From Ligilactobacillus salivarius DSM 20555 = ATCC 11741 (GTDB lineage: Bacteria > Bacillota > Bacilli > Lactobacillales > Lactobacillaceae), in contig NZ_AYYT01000003.1 in assembly GCF_001435955.1 (NCBI RefSeq), positions 107,832 to 171,831 on the forward strand: a DNA stretch of 64,000 nucleotides, read 5' to 3'. A program made the translations under genes and the position numbers. Each line of letters begins with the position of its first letter. The first letter of the stretch is position 1. This document shows, piece after piece, positions 20,397 to 29,792 of the stretch. Below the pieces are notes generated by a model, which saw only the letters and a list, made by a program, of their open reading frames with translations, did not search any database and was not told where the DNA came from.

Positions 20397-21305
20397 ATGG
20401 ATGGAATTCTACCTTTGTATAAAGAACGTGGAATGACTAGTAATGATGCTGTCATAAAATGTAGAAAAATTTTTAAGACTAGAAAAATAGGACATAGTGG
20501 AACTTTAGATCCTGAAGTCGATGGTGTTTTACCGATTTGTGTGGGAAAAGCTACAAAAGTGGTTAATTATTTAATGGATTCAGGTAAAGTATATAAAGGC
20601 GAAATAACATTGGGATTTGCTACTACTACTGAAGATTTGGAAGGCGAAATAATTTCGAAAGTAAAACTTTCTGAACCATTTTCAGATGAGAAAATAAATG
20701 AAATTTTGTCTAGTTTTATAGGTGATATAATACAGGTTCCGCCTATATATTCTGCTATAAAAGTTAACGGTAAAAAATTATATGAGTATGCTAGAGCTGG
20801 TGAAAAAGTAGATATTCCAGAAAGAAGAGTTCATATAGAATATTTTAAACAAATTTTCCCTTCAAAATTTGATAAAGAAAAAGGACAGCAAACTATATAT
20901 TTTGAAGTCGGTTGTGGTAAGGGTACATATGTTAGAACTTTAGCAGTAGATGTTGGAAAAAAATTAGGTGTTCCAGCTGTTATGAGTGATTTGACAAGGC
21001 TTAAAAGTGGTGGCTTTCAAATTGGAATGGCGAAGTCATTATCACAATTAGAAAAATTAGCACATGAAAATAAATTATCTGAATCATTATATCCTATTGA
21101 TTATGCTGTTAAAGATTTACCAAGATATGATTTGAAATTAGAACAATGGAAGATAGTGAAAAATGGAGGCTTTTTATCCGTAAATACTTTTAAAGAAGAT
21201 TACGATAGAGTGAATCTTTTCTATGATGATAGAATTAGATGTATTTATCAATATAATAAAGAAAAAAATAGATATCAATCTGAGAGAATGATAGATTTAA
21301 GTTAG
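20397..21305 (+). CDS. truB: tRNA pseudouridine(55) synthase
   Basis: Forms pseudouridine 55 in the T loop of tRNAs. 302 residues. The catalytic aspartate is in GHSGTLDPEVDGVLPICVGKATK, and VPPIYSAIKVNGKKLYEYAR and GTYVRTLAVDVGKKL are typical of TruB. ATG 20397 is just after GGAGGG at 20383; an in-frame upstream start would read through the hairpin and is rejected. The next gene, ribF, starts 12 nt downstream, the usual truB-ribF pair. Confidence 0.96.
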   Translation: MDGILPLYKERGMTSNDAVIKCRKIFKTRKIGHSGTLDPEVDGVLPICVGKATKVVNYLMDSGKVYKGEITLGFATTTEDLEGEIISKVKLSEPFSDEKINEILSSFIGDIIQVPPIYSAIKVNGKKLYEYARAGEKVDIPERRVHIEYFKQIFPSKFDKEKGQQTIYFEVGCGKGTYVRTLAVDVGKKLGVPAVMSDLTRLKSGGFQIGMAKSLSQLEKLAHENKLSESLYPIDYAVKDLPRYDLKLEQWKIVKNGGFLSVNTFKEDYDRVNLFYDDRIRCIYQYNKEKNRYQSERMIDLS

Positions 21306-21317
21306 GAAGGGATATAG

Positions 21318-22274
21318 ATGAAAATCGTAAAATTGAAGGAACCTTATGATAAAAATGCAATTGTTGATTCTCCAATTGTATTAGCTTTAGGTTTTTTTGA
21401 TGGAGTTCATCGTGGACATCAAGAAGTAATAAAAAGAGCTATAGAAAAAGGAAAAAGTTTAGGTGTAAAAGTTGCAGTAATGACTTTTGACAGACATCCA
21501 AAAATCATCTTTCAAAATATTGATGGTGAAAAGTTTAAATATCTAACAATGTTGGATGAAAAACTAGAACATTTTAAAAATTTAGGTGTAGATATAGCTT
21601 ATGTTGTTAAGTTTGATGAAAATTTAGCTTATCTTTCACCACAAGATTTTATAGATAAGTATGTAGTAGGGTTACATGCAATATGTGTTGTTGCAGGCCA
21701 AGACTATACTTATGGAAAACATGATATTGCTAATATGGATACTATTTCGGATTTTGCAAAAGGAAGGTTTGAAATAATAACTGTAGACCACTTACAACGC
21801 AATGATCAAAAAATTAGTTCTACTCAAATAAGAAAAGATTTAGATAGCGGGAATGTGGAAGCTGCTAATTTGCTATTAGGATATCAATATGAAAATCATG
21901 GAACTGTTGAACATGGTTTTAAGAGAGGAAGAAAAATAGGATTTCCAACTTTAAATGTTTCTATCCCTAAGAATGAACGTATTTTAGGAGAGGGTGTATA
22001 TGCTGTTAAAGTGAAAATAGATAAAGATAATTTATGGTATGAAGGAATGGCATCTATAGGGCATAATGAAACATTTGGTGATGATTTAGAAAAAACAGTT
22101 GAGATAAACCTATTTAATTTTGATAAAAGTGTTTATGGAGAAAAAGTTATTGTTAAATGGTATAAATTTTTAAGAGAAATGGTGAAATTTGATAGTGTTG
22201 AGGAACTAATAGATCAATTAAATAAAGATAAAAGAGATACTGAGGTCTTTTTTGGAGACTTGAAAAAAAATTAG
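21318..22274 (+). CDS. ribF: Bifunctional riboflavin kinase/FAD synthetase
   Basis: Converts riboflavin to FMN and then FAD. 318 residues. The N-terminal nucleotidyltransferase domain shows LALGFFDGVHRGHQEVI and the ISSTQIRKDL loop; the C-terminal kinase domain (about 185-315) has GFKRGRKIGFPTLNV and ends EELIDQLNKDKRDTEVFF. It closes the rimP operon, followed by a terminator that overlaps its stop codon. No FMN riboswitch is visible upstream. Confidence 0.95.
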   Translation: MKIVKLKEPYDKNAIVDSPIVLALGFFDGVHRGHQEVIKRAIEKGKSLGVKVAVMTFDRHPKIIFQNIDGEKFKYLTMLDEKLEHFKNLGVDIAYVVKFDENLAYLSPQDFIDKYVVGLHAICVVAGQDYTYGKHDIANMDTISDFAKGRFEIITVDHLQRNDQKISSTQIRKDLDSGNVEAANLLLGYQYENHGTVEHGFKRGRKIGFPTLNVSIPKNERILGEGVYAVKVKIDKDNLWYEGMASIGHNETFGDDLEKTVEINLFNFDKSVYGEKVIVKWYKFLREMVKFDSVEELIDQLNKDKRDTEVFFGDLKKN

Positions 22275-22303
22275 CACTTATAGGGTTGCTCTGCTAATTT
22301 TTT
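22265..22303 (+). terminator. Terminator after ribF
   Basis: AAAAAATTAGCA pairs with TGCTAATTTTTT around a 15-nt loop. The left arm includes the ribF stop codon. Confidence 0.75.
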
Positions 22304-22314
22304 GTCTAAAACTC

Positions 22315-22343
22315 TTGACTAATCCTATTAACTAGGTTATATT
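22315..22343 (+). promoter_or_regulatory. Sigma-A promoter of hrcA-grpE-dnaK
   Basis: TTGACT and TATATT are separated by 17 bp, immediately before the CIRCE element, so the start point falls at or just inside the operator. Confidence 0.8.
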
Positions 22344-22353
22344 AATAATTGAC

Positions 22354-22380
22354 TTAGCACTCTAATGTGTTAAGTGCTAA
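22354..22380 (+). promoter_or_regulatory. CIRCE operator (HrcA binding site)
   Basis: TTAGCACTC, a 9-nt spacer and AAGTGCTAA match the CIRCE inverted repeat TTAGCACTC-N9-GAGTGCTAA at 17 of 18 arm positions. It overlaps the likely start of the hrcA transcript and implies autoregulated class I heat-shock control. Confidence 0.97.
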
Positions 22381-22394
22381 AAGAGGTGGTTGGT

Positions 22395-23447
22395 TTGCTA
22401 ACTGAAAGACAGTTGTTGATTTTGGAAACAATAATCCGAGATTATACTGATTTAGGACAGCCTATTGGTTCTAAAACTTTGCAAGAACAATTACCTATAC
22501 GTGTTAGTTCAGCTACTATTCGAAATGAAATGGCAGTTCTTGAAAAACAAGGTTTTATAACTAAAGAGCACTCTAGTTCTGGTCGAATTCCTTCCCTTAA
22601 GGGATATCGTTATTATGTTGATAATTTAGTTAAACCTGTTAAAATAGATTCGAAATCTGTAAGAAGTATTCAATCTCTATTTGGAAATGAATATCGTAGA
22701 GTTGATGAAATAATAGAAATGTCTGCAAAGATATTGTCTGATTTAACTAATTATACGGCGATAACTTTGAGACCAGAAGCTAGTGATTTAAAACTCGAAG
22801 GATTCAGGATGGTACCATTAGGAAATGGCCAAGTAATGGTTATTCTCGTTGCCAGTGATGGATCAGTTGAAAGCCAAATTTATAATTTACCTAATAACAT
22901 AGATGGAGAGTCTCTAGAAGCTGTTATTAGGCTAATTAATGATAAATTGGTAGGTTCTTCCCTTAGTGAAGTCACTTCTAAACTACAAGAATTGCAGCCG
23001 TTACTTACTAAATATATTGAAAAATCTGATGGATTTATCGATGTATTTGGTGGAATCTTAGATAAAGCTATCAAAGAGCAGTTTTATATTGGTGGAAGGC
23101 GAAATTTGTTGAATTTTGCTAACGGTAATAATTTAGAACAGATCAAATCCCTGTATTCATTAATTGATGATGAATCAGATAAGATTGGTGGGTTAGTAGA
23201 TAATACGACTAATCCACATGATCATCATGGAATTTCGGTTAAAATAGGTGATGAGATGTCTGATAGGTTATTGTTAGATTACAGTCTCGTATCGGCAACT
23301 TACAATGTTGGGAGTCATGGTCGTGGCATGATTGCTATTTTAGGACCTACTAACATGCCTTATTCTAAGATGATAGGATTGGTTGAAGTTTTCCAAAAAG
23401 AGCTAACTAAAAAATTAATTGATTATTACCGAAATTTTGATAAGTGA
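22395..23447 (+). CDS. hrcA: Heat-inducible transcription repressor HrcA
   Basis: 350-residue repressor that binds CIRCE and is kept active by GroEL. The N-terminal winged helix shows LTERQLLILETIIRDYTDLGQPIGSKTL and SSATIRNEMAVLEKQGFI; a GAF-like dimerisation domain follows. The TTG at 22395 is chosen because it follows AGAGGTGG by about 6 nt and gives the usual start; in-frame codons upstream lie inside the CIRCE element. It overlaps the grpE reading region only by its stop codon. Confidence 0.95.
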   Translation: MLTERQLLILETIIRDYTDLGQPIGSKTLQEQLPIRVSSATIRNEMAVLEKQGFITKEHSSSGRIPSLKGYRYYVDNLVKPVKIDSKSVRSIQSLFGNEYRRVDEIIEMSAKILSDLTNYTAITLRPEASDLKLEGFRMVPLGNGQVMVILVASDGSVESQIYNLPNNIDGESLEAVIRLINDKLVGSSLSEVTSKLQELQPLLTKYIEKSDGFIDVFGGILDKAIKEQFYIGGRRNLLNFANGNNLEQIKSLYSLIDDESDKIGGLVDNTTNPHDHHGISVKIGDEMSDRLLLDYSLVSATYNVGSHGRGMIAILGPTNMPYSKMIGLVEVFQKELTKKLIDYYRNFDK

Positions 23448-23467
23448 TAATTGAAAGGGGTGGCGAT

Positions 23468-24040
23468 GTGTCTGAAGAAAAAGTAAAAGCTTCTGAGCAA
23501 AATGAAGATATTGAAAAAGAAATTAAAGAAGATGATAAAGCTTCATCTGTTGAGAATGAAAAATCAGTAGAGGAGACAGATGATTCTTCAAAAGCATTAG
23601 ATGAACTTCAAAAGAAGTACGATGATATTGAAGATAAATATTTACGAGCTGAGGCTGAAATGGCTAATATGACACAACGTTTTAAGAAAGAGCAGGAAAT
23701 GTTGTTGAAATATGAGGGTCAAGATTTAGCCCGTGACATTTTACCAGTTATTGATAATTTAAACCGTGCTTTAGAAATTGAAGTAGATAATGATGCATCA
23801 CAGCAACTGAAAAAGGGTATTGAAATGGTTGCTCGTGATATGGAAAAAGCCTTGAAAAATAATAATGTTACTAAGATAGATTCTCTAGGAAAGGTATTTG
23901 ATCCTACCTTACACCAAGCTGTAAAAACAGTTCCTGTTGAAGAAGGTCAAGAACCTGAAACTATAGTACAAGTTTTCCAAGACGGATATATGCTAAAAGA
24001 TAGAGTACTACGACCAGCGATGGTTGTTGTAGCTCAATAA
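23468..24040 (+). CDS. grpE: Nucleotide exchange factor GrpE
   Basis: Releases ADP from DnaK. 190 residues with a highly acidic, disordered N-terminus (about 1-45), a long coiled coil (LDELQKKYDDIEDKYLRAEAEM), and the C-terminal beta domain ending YMLKDRVLRPAMVVVA. The start is GTG 23468 after AAGGGGTGG; an in-frame GTG at 23444 overlapping hrcA has no ribosome site. Second gene of the CIRCE operon. Confidence 0.95.
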   Translation: MSEEKVKASEQNEDIEKEIKEDDKASSVENEKSVEETDDSSKALDELQKKYDDIEDKYLRAEAEMANMTQRFKKEQEMLLKYEGQDLARDILPVIDNLNRALEIEVDNDASQQLKKGIEMVARDMEKALKNNNVTKIDSLGKVFDPTLHQAVKTVPVEEGQEPETIVQVFQDGYMLKDRVLRPAMVVVAQ

Positions 24041-24078
24041 GTAGTAATTAATATTTTTATAAAAGAGGTAATACATTT

Positions 24079-25926
24079 ATGTCAAAAATCATTGGTATTG
24101 ATTTAGGTACAACAAACTCAGCTGTTGCTGTACTAGAAGGTAAAGATCCTAAAATTATAACAAATCCAGAAGGTAATAGAACAACTCCATCAGTTGTATC
24201 ATTCAAGAATGGTGAAACACAAGTTGGTGAAGTAGCTAAGCGCCAAGCTATTACCAATCCAAATACAGTATCTTCTATAAAGCGTCATATGGGAGATGCA
24301 AACTATAAGGTAAAGATTGAAGACAAGGAATATACTCCACAAGAAATTTCAGCAATGATTTTACAATACATTAAAGATTATGCTGAAAGTTACTTAGGTG
24401 AAGAAGTATCACAAGCTGTTATTACAGTTCCTGCATACTTTAACGATTCACAACGTCAAGCAACTAAAGACGCAGGTAAGATTGCGGGTTTGAAAGTTGA
24501 AAGAATTGTTAATGAACCTACAGCTGCAGCTTTAGCTTATGGTCTTGATAAATTAGATAAAGATGAACGTATTTTAGTATTTGACCTTGGTGGTGGTACT
24601 TTTGACGTTTCTATCCTTGAATTAGGTGATGGAGTATTTGAAGTTCTATCAACTAATGGTGATACACATCTTGGTGGTGATGATTTTGATAATAAGATCA
24701 TTGATTGGTTAGTTGAAAACTTTAAAGCTGACAATGGAATTGATCTATCTCAAGATAAAATGGCTATGCAACGTTTGAAAGATGCTGCTGAAAAGGCTAA
24801 GAAGGACTTATCTGGTACAACAGAAGCACAAATTTCACTACCATTTATTGCTGCTGGTGAAGCTGGTCCTTTACACTTAGAAACATCATTATCACGTGTT
24901 AAGTTTAATGAATTAACTGAAGATTTGGTTGAAAGAACAAAGATTCCTGTACGTAACGCTTTAGCTGATGCAGGATTAACAAATGCTGATATTGATGAAG
25001 TTATTTTAGTTGGTGGTTCCACACGTATTCCTGCAGTTAAGGAAGCTGTTAAGGCTGAAACAGGACATACTCCTAATGAATCAGTTAACCCAGATGAAGC
25101 TGTTGCTTTGGGTGCTGCAATTCAAGGTGGAGTTATTACCGGTGATGTTAAGGATGTTGTTTTATTAGACGTTACACCTCTATCATTAGGTATTGAAACA
25201 ATGGGTGGCGTATTTACTAAGTTAATTGATCGTAATACAACTATTCCAACATCTAAGTCTCAAGTATTTTCTACAGCAGCTGATAATCAACCAGCAGTGG
25301 ATATTCACGTTCTTCAAGGTGAACGTCCAATGGCTGCAGATAATAAGACGTTAGGTCGTTTCCAATTAACAGATATTCCTGCTGCTCCTCGTGGTGTACC
25401 ACAAATTGAAGTTAAATTTGATATTGATAAAAATGGTATTGTTAATGTTTCTGCTAAGGACTTAGGAACAAATAAAGAACAAAAGATTACTATTAAGAGT
25501 TCATCTGGTTTGTCTGATGAAGAAATTGATCGTATGGTTAAGGAAGCTAAAGAAAATGAAGCTGCTGATAAGAAACGTAAGGAAGAAGTTGACTTGCGTA
25601 ATGAAGTAGATCAATTATTATTCCAAACAGACAAGACTTTGAAAGAAGTTAAAGATAAAGTTTCTGCAGATGAAGTTAAGAGTGTTGAAGATGCGCGTGA
25701 TGCTCTAAAGAAAGCTCAAGAACAAAATGATATCAATGAAATGAAAGCTAAGAAAGATGAGTTAACTAAGTTAATTCAAGATATGTCTGTAAAATTGTAT
25801 CAACAAGCACAACAGGCTCAACAAGCTAGTGGTGCACAAGGTGATACTTCAGCTAATAACTCTACAAACGATGATAATACGGTTGATGGAGACTTTAAAG
25901 AAGTAGATCCTGATGAAAATAAGTAG
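24079..25926 (+). CDS. dnaK: Hsp70 chaperone DnaK
   Basis: ATP-driven folding chaperone, 615 residues. The ATPase domain carries [15 protein letters not shown] at the start, [29 protein letters not shown] and [10 protein letters not shown]; the substrate domain has [16 protein letters not shown] and the helical lid ends in a Gln/Ala/Asn-rich tail. The extra loop of Gram-negative DnaK is absent, as in Gram-positive homologues. Codon use is more biased than in its neighbours, consistent with high expression. A weak terminator separates it from dnaJ. Confidence 0.98.
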   Translation: MSKIIGIDLGTTNSAVAVLEGKDPKIITNPEGNRTTPSVVSFKNGETQVGEVAKRQAITNPNTVSSIKRHMGDANYKVKIEDKEYTPQEISAMILQYIKDYAESYLGEEVSQAVITVPAYFNDSQRQATKDAGKIAGLKVERIVNEPTAAALAYGLDKLDKDERILVFDLGGGTFDVSILELGDGVFEVLSTNGDTHLGGDDFDNKIIDWLVENFKADNGIDLSQDKMAMQRLKDAAEKAKKDLSGTTEAQISLPFIAAGEAGPLHLETSLSRVKFNELTEDLVERTKIPVRNALADAGLTNADIDEVILVGGSTRIPAVKEAVKAETGHTPNESVNPDEAVALGAAIQGGVITGDVKDVVLLDVTPLSLGIETMGGVFTKLIDRNTTIPTSKSQVFSTAADNQPAVDIHVLQGERPMAADNKTLGRFQLTDIPAAPRGVPQIEVKFDIDKNGIVNVSAKDLGTNKEQKITIKSSSGLSDEEIDRMVKEAKENEAADKKRKEEVDLRNEVDQLLFQTDKTLKEVKDKVSADEVKSVEDARDALKKAQEQNDINEMKAKKDELTKLIQDMSVKLYQQAQQAQQASGAQGDTSANNSTNDDNTVDGDFKEVDPDENK

Positions 25927-25950
25927 TATCTATCTTGTAAAATAGGATTG

Positions 25951-25985
25951 AGCCATATGCTTTTATGCATGTGGCTTTATCTTTA
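25951..25985 (+). terminator. Weak terminator between dnaK and dnaJ
   Basis: Stem AGCCATATGC / GCATGTGGCT with one wobble pair and a TTTATC loop-out tail rather than a clean T run. Probably partial. A TATAAT at 26000-26005 with a poor TTATCT at 17 bp could be a weak dnaJ promoter. Confidence 0.6.
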
Positions 25986-26066
25986 TTAACTATTTAAGTT
26001 ATAATTAGTTGTGTAAATTTGGCAAAATGAAAGTCATTTTGTACTTTGAAAATTGGAGAGAAAAAA

Positions 26067-27200
26067 ATGAATCCATATGATGTTTTAGGAGTTTCTAAAG
26101 ATGCTTCTGATCAAGAAATAAAACGTGCGTATCGTAAGCTATCAAAAAAATATCATCCAGATTTAAATCATGAATCTGGTGCTGAAGAAAAATTCAAAGA
26201 AGTAAATGAAGCGTATGAAATTTTAAGTGATCCTCAAAAAAAGGCACAATATGATCAATTTGGTACAACAGGTGGACAGCAAGGCTTTGGTGGTGGCCAA
26301 GGTTTCGGTGGCTTTGATTTTGGTGGATCTGGAGCAGGTGGCTTTGAAGATATATTCAGTTCATTCTTTGGTGGTGGTCAAAGCAGAAATAATAATGGCC
26401 CTCGTCAAGGGAGAGATCTTCAATATGAAATGCATCTAACTTTTGAAGAAGCAATCTTTGGAAAGAAAACAGAAATTAAATATACTAGAGAAGAAAATTG
26501 TAAAACTTGTAGCGGGACAGGTGCTAAGCCAGGAACATCACCTGTAACATGTTCTAAATGTCATGGTAGAGGATTTATTCAGGTTCAACGACAGACACCT
26601 TTGGGTAGAATGATGTCTCAACAAGAATGTGATGTGTGCCACGGTACTGGTAAAGAAATAAAAGAAAAATGCTCCACTTGTCACGGAAGTGGACATGTAA
26701 ATGAACAACATGCTATTGAAGTTACAGTACCTGCTGGTGTTGAAGATGGTAATCAAATGCGCTTGAGTGGTCAAGGTGAGGCCGGAGTAAATGGTGGACC
26801 ATATGGCGATTTATATATTTACTTCTCTGTTGCACCTAGCGATAAGTTTAAACGTGATGGGGCAGATATATACTTGAGTTTGCCTATTAGTTTTGTCCAA
26901 GCTGCACTTGGTGATGAAGTTGAAGTGGATACAGTTCATGGTAAGGTTAAAATGAAAATTCCAGCTGGAACTCAAACAGGAACAACATTTAGACTTCGTG
27001 GGAAAGGTGCACCTCATTTAAGAGCTGGTGGAAATGGTGATCAACGTGTTACAGTCAAAATAGAAACACCTAAGAATTTAAATAAGAAGCAAAGAGAGGC
27101 ATTAAAGGCTTTTGCTGACTCTATGGGTGAAGATCCTAGTGGTGATGATAGTTTCTTTGAACGTTGGTCTAAGAGTAAAAAAACTAAACGAAAAAAATAA
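26067..27200 (+). CDS. dnaJ: Hsp40 co-chaperone DnaJ
   Basis: Stimulates DnaK ATPase and delivers substrates. 377 residues, complete type I architecture: J domain with HPD at 30-32, Gly/Phe-rich linker (about 65-115), four zinc-binding repeats [24 protein letters not shown] and CSTCHGSG, then two C-terminal beta domains. ATG 26067 follows GGAGAG. It has no CIRCE of its own and is separated from dnaK by a weak hairpin, so it may be partly uncoupled from the operon. Confidence 0.97.
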   Translation: MNPYDVLGVSKDASDQEIKRAYRKLSKKYHPDLNHESGAEEKFKEVNEAYEILSDPQKKAQYDQFGTTGGQQGFGGGQGFGGFDFGGSGAGGFEDIFSSFFGGGQSRNNNGPRQGRDLQYEMHLTFEEAIFGKKTEIKYTREENCKTCSGTGAKPGTSPVTCSKCHGRGFIQVQRQTPLGRMMSQQECDVCHGTGKEIKEKCSTCHGSGHVNEQHAIEVTVPAGVEDGNQMRLSGQGEAGVNGGPYGDLYIYFSVAPSDKFKRDGADIYLSLPISFVQAALGDEVEVDTVHGKVKMKIPAGTQTGTTFRLRGKGAPHLRAGGNGDQRVTVKIETPKNLNKKQREALKAFADSMGEDPSGDDSFFERWSKSKKTKRKK

Positions 27201-27215
27201 TTAGATAAATTGATG

Positions 27216-27256
27216 AAATATACCTTTGGCTTCGTTAGTCAAAGGTATATTTGTTT
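27216..27256 (+). terminator. Terminator after dnaJ
   Basis: Perfect 13-bp stem AAATATACCTTTG / CAAAGGTATATTT, followed by TTTGTTT. Confidence 0.88.
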
Positions 27257-27277
27257 AAAGGTGAATTATTAAATGAA

Positions 27278-27307
27278 TTGACCCTATATGTAAAAAAAAG
27301 GTATAAT
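27278..27307 (+). promoter_or_regulatory. Sigma-A promoter of lepA
   Basis: TTGACC and a consensus TATAAT separated by 18 bp, about 37 bp before the lepA start. Confidence 0.85.
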
Positions 27308-27344
27308 TAATAATTAGATATTTAGAAAAGGTAGGAGTGTTCTC

Positions 27345-29174
27345 ATGGATTTAGAACAAATGAAAGTTCGTCAGAAGCATATTCGGAATTTTTCCATTGT
27401 GGCACATATTGATCACGGAAAATCAACTCTAGCTGATCGAATTTTAGAAATGACTGATACAGTAACCAAAAGAGAGATGCAAGATCAACTTTTAGATTCA
27501 ATGGAATTAGAGAGAGAACGAGGCATTACAATTAAATTAAATGCTGTTGAATTGCACTATCATGCAAAAGACGGTGAGACATATATTTTTCACTTGATTG
27601 ATACACCGGGACACGTTGATTTTTCATATGAAGTTTCTAGATCTTTAGCAGCTTGCGAAGGAGCTGTATTAGTTGTTGACGCTGCACAAGGGGTAGAAGC
27701 GCAGACTTTAGCAAATGTATATCTAGCTTTAGATGATGATTTAGAAATTGTACCGGTTATTAATAAGATAGATTTACCTTCAGCAGATCCAGAACGTGTT
27801 CGTCAAGAAATTGAGGATGTGATAGGACTAGATGCTTCTGAAGCTGTTTTGGCTAGTGCTAAAAAGGGAATTGGAATTGAAGAAATGTTAGAACAAATAG
27901 TGCAGAATGTTCCCGCTCCTGACGGGGATTTAGAGGCACCGTTGAAAGCTTTAATTTTTGATTCTGTTTATGATGATTATCGAGGGGTAGTTCTAAGTAT
28001 TAGAGTTGTTGAAGGAACTGTAAAGCCTGGTGATAAAATTCGTTTGATGAATAGTGGCGCCGAATATGAAGTAGTTGAAGTTGGTGTGAATTCACCTAAA
28101 CCATTAAAGAGAGATTTTTTAATGGCTGGAGACGTGGGATATCTTACTGCAAGTATAAAAGATATTCAGGATACACGAGTAGGTGATACTGTAACAAATG
28201 CTAATAATCCGACAGCAAAGCCACTCGAAGGATATCGTGAAATGAATCCTATGGTATATTCAGGATTGTACCCAACAGATAACGCTAAATATAATGATTT
28301 ACGAGAAGCGTTAGAAAAATTGCAATTAAATGATGCTGCTTTAGAGTTTGAACCAGAAACTTCACAAGCTTTAGGATTTGGTTTCAGATGTGGTTTTTTA
28401 GGTTTGTTGCATATGGATGTTGTTCAAGAAAGATTAGAACGAGAATTTAATATGGACTTAATAACAACTGCTCCTTCTGTAACATATGATGTTGAATTAA
28501 CAGATGGTACACATATTAATGTATCTAACCCATCTGAAATGCCAGAAACACCACTAATTAAGCAAATTAATGAACCATACGTTAAAGCAGAGATAATGGT
28601 ACCAAATGACTATGTTGGCGCTGTAATGGAGTTATGCCAACGAAAACGTGGTACTTTTGTAACTATGGATTATCTAGACGATTATCGTGTTAATGTTATT
28701 TATGAAATACCATTATCTGAAATAATTTTTGACTTCTTCGACAAGTTGAAATCTAGCACACGTGGTTATGCGTCATTAGATTACGAGTTAGATGGAACTA
28801 GACCAAGTGATTTGGTGAAAATAGACATACTTCTTAATGGTGATAAAGTAGATGCTCTAAGTTTTATTTCTCATAGACAATTTGCTCAAGCGAGAGGTAG
28901 AGTAATAGTTGATAAACTTAAGACTATCATACCACGTCAAAATTTTGAAATTCCTATTCAAGCTGCTATTGGAGCTAAAATAATAGCTAGAACTAATATA
29001 AAAGCTTATCGTAAAGATGTAACAGCAAGAATTCATACTGGTGATCCAGATAGACGTGCTAAATTACTAGATAAACAAAAACGTGGTAAAAAGAGAATGA
29101 AAGCAGTAGGTACAGTAGATGTACCTCAAGCTGCATTTATGGCTGTATTGAAGACAGATGAAGAAATAAAGTAA
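27345..29174 (+). CDS. lepA: Elongation factor 4 (LepA) GTPase
   Basis: Ribosome-bound translational GTPase implicated in back-translocation and 30S biogenesis. 609 residues, usual length. The G domain has AHIDHGKST, the switch sequence [30 protein letters not shown] and [13 protein letters not shown]. The LepA-specific C-terminus reads [23 protein letters not shown]. It is monocistronic: promoter at 27278 and terminator at 29188. Confidence 0.97.
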
Positions 29175-29187
29175 AATATATTTTTTT

Positions 29188-29228
29188 AGAGTACTGGATG
29201 AGTTAATAACATTCCAGTACTCTTTTTT
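29188..29228 (+). terminator. Terminator after lepA
   Basis: Perfect 11-bp stem AGAGTACTGGA / TCCAGTACTCT plus a T run. Confidence 0.92.
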
Positions 29229-29297
29229 ATAGGAAAATTATATTAAGTTATGAAGTAGGTAATATATAATTTATATTAAATATATTTTTGAATGCTC

Positions 29298-29326
29298 TTG
29301 ACAAAGAAAAAATGGAGAACTAAAAT
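29298..29326 (+). promoter_or_regulatory. Promoter of the tRNA-Gln gene
   Basis: TTGACA and TAAAAT with 17-bp spacing, the -10 ending 18 bp before the mature tRNA 5' end. A TATAAT five bases further on is spaced too far from the -35. Confidence 0.8.
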
Positions 29327-29344
29327 ATAATAGATGAATAATTT

Positions 29345-29417
29345 TGGGCATTCGCCAAATTGGTAAGGCAGTGGACTCTGAATCCATAATTTACAGGTTC
29401 GAACCCTGTATGCCCAA
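29345..29417 (+). tRNA. tRNA-Gln (anticodon CUG)
   Basis: A 73-nt cloverleaf: acceptor arm TGGGCAT / ATGCCCA, D arm GCC / GGC, anticodon arm GTGGA / TCCAT around the loop CTCTGAA (anticodon CUG), variable loop AATTT, and T arm ACAGG-TTCGAAC-CCTGT. The discriminator is A and CCA is not encoded. It reads CAG, a codon rarely used in this A+T-rich window. It is a single gene with its own promoter and terminator. Confidence 0.95.
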
Positions 29418-29445
29418 TCTTTTTATTAATTGAATACTATATTTT

Positions 29446-29484
29446 AAGGATAAATCTTACATAGATTTATCCTTTTATTTTTTT
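29446..29484 (+). terminator. Terminator after tRNA-Gln
   Basis: Stem AAGGATAAATCT / AGATTTATCCTT with a 5-nt loop and a long T-rich tail. Confidence 0.88.
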
Positions 29485-29729
29485 ATTGAAAATAAATTTA
29501 TAAATAGATTGGAAATTAATAAGTTATATGTAATATTTAAAAGTAACGCACATAAAGCAATGAGAAAAAAATAAGGTGTATAGGAATATATTTCTAATAT
29601 AACAGTTAGATTAGTTCATAGTTCATCAGTATCCATTGTAACTTTATATAACATTAAATTTGGATATTCACGAAATAATATATATTTTCAATGTTTTTAT
29701 ATTGAATTTATCTATTAAACAAAATATCA
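29485..29729. other. A+T-rich intergenic stretch, nothing recognised
   Basis: I find no ORF with a ribosome site on either strand, no RNA gene and no strong hairpin. It separates the tRNA terminator from the glutamine transporter control region. Confidence 0.6.
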
Positions 29730-29746
29730 TGTATCATTTTGTGACA
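29730..29746 (+). promoter_or_regulatory. GlnR-type operator at the glutamine transporter
   Basis: TGTATCATTTTGTGACA matches nine of the ten defined positions of TGTNA-N7-TNACA; only the inner A of the left half is T. It lies just upstream of the -10 element of the transporter, where binding would block RNA polymerase. This places the transporter in the predicted GlnR regulon. Confidence 0.75.
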
Positions 29747-29752
29747 ATATTG

Positions 29753-29761
29753 TGGTATAAT
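29753..29761 (+). promoter_or_regulatory. Extended -10 promoter of the glutamine transporter operon
   Basis: TGGTATAAT, a perfect extended -10, 31 bp before the ATG. The GlnR-like site covers the -35 region. Confidence 0.8.
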
Positions 29762-29792
29762 ATTTTCATAAATCATAGTAAGGAGAACGAAC

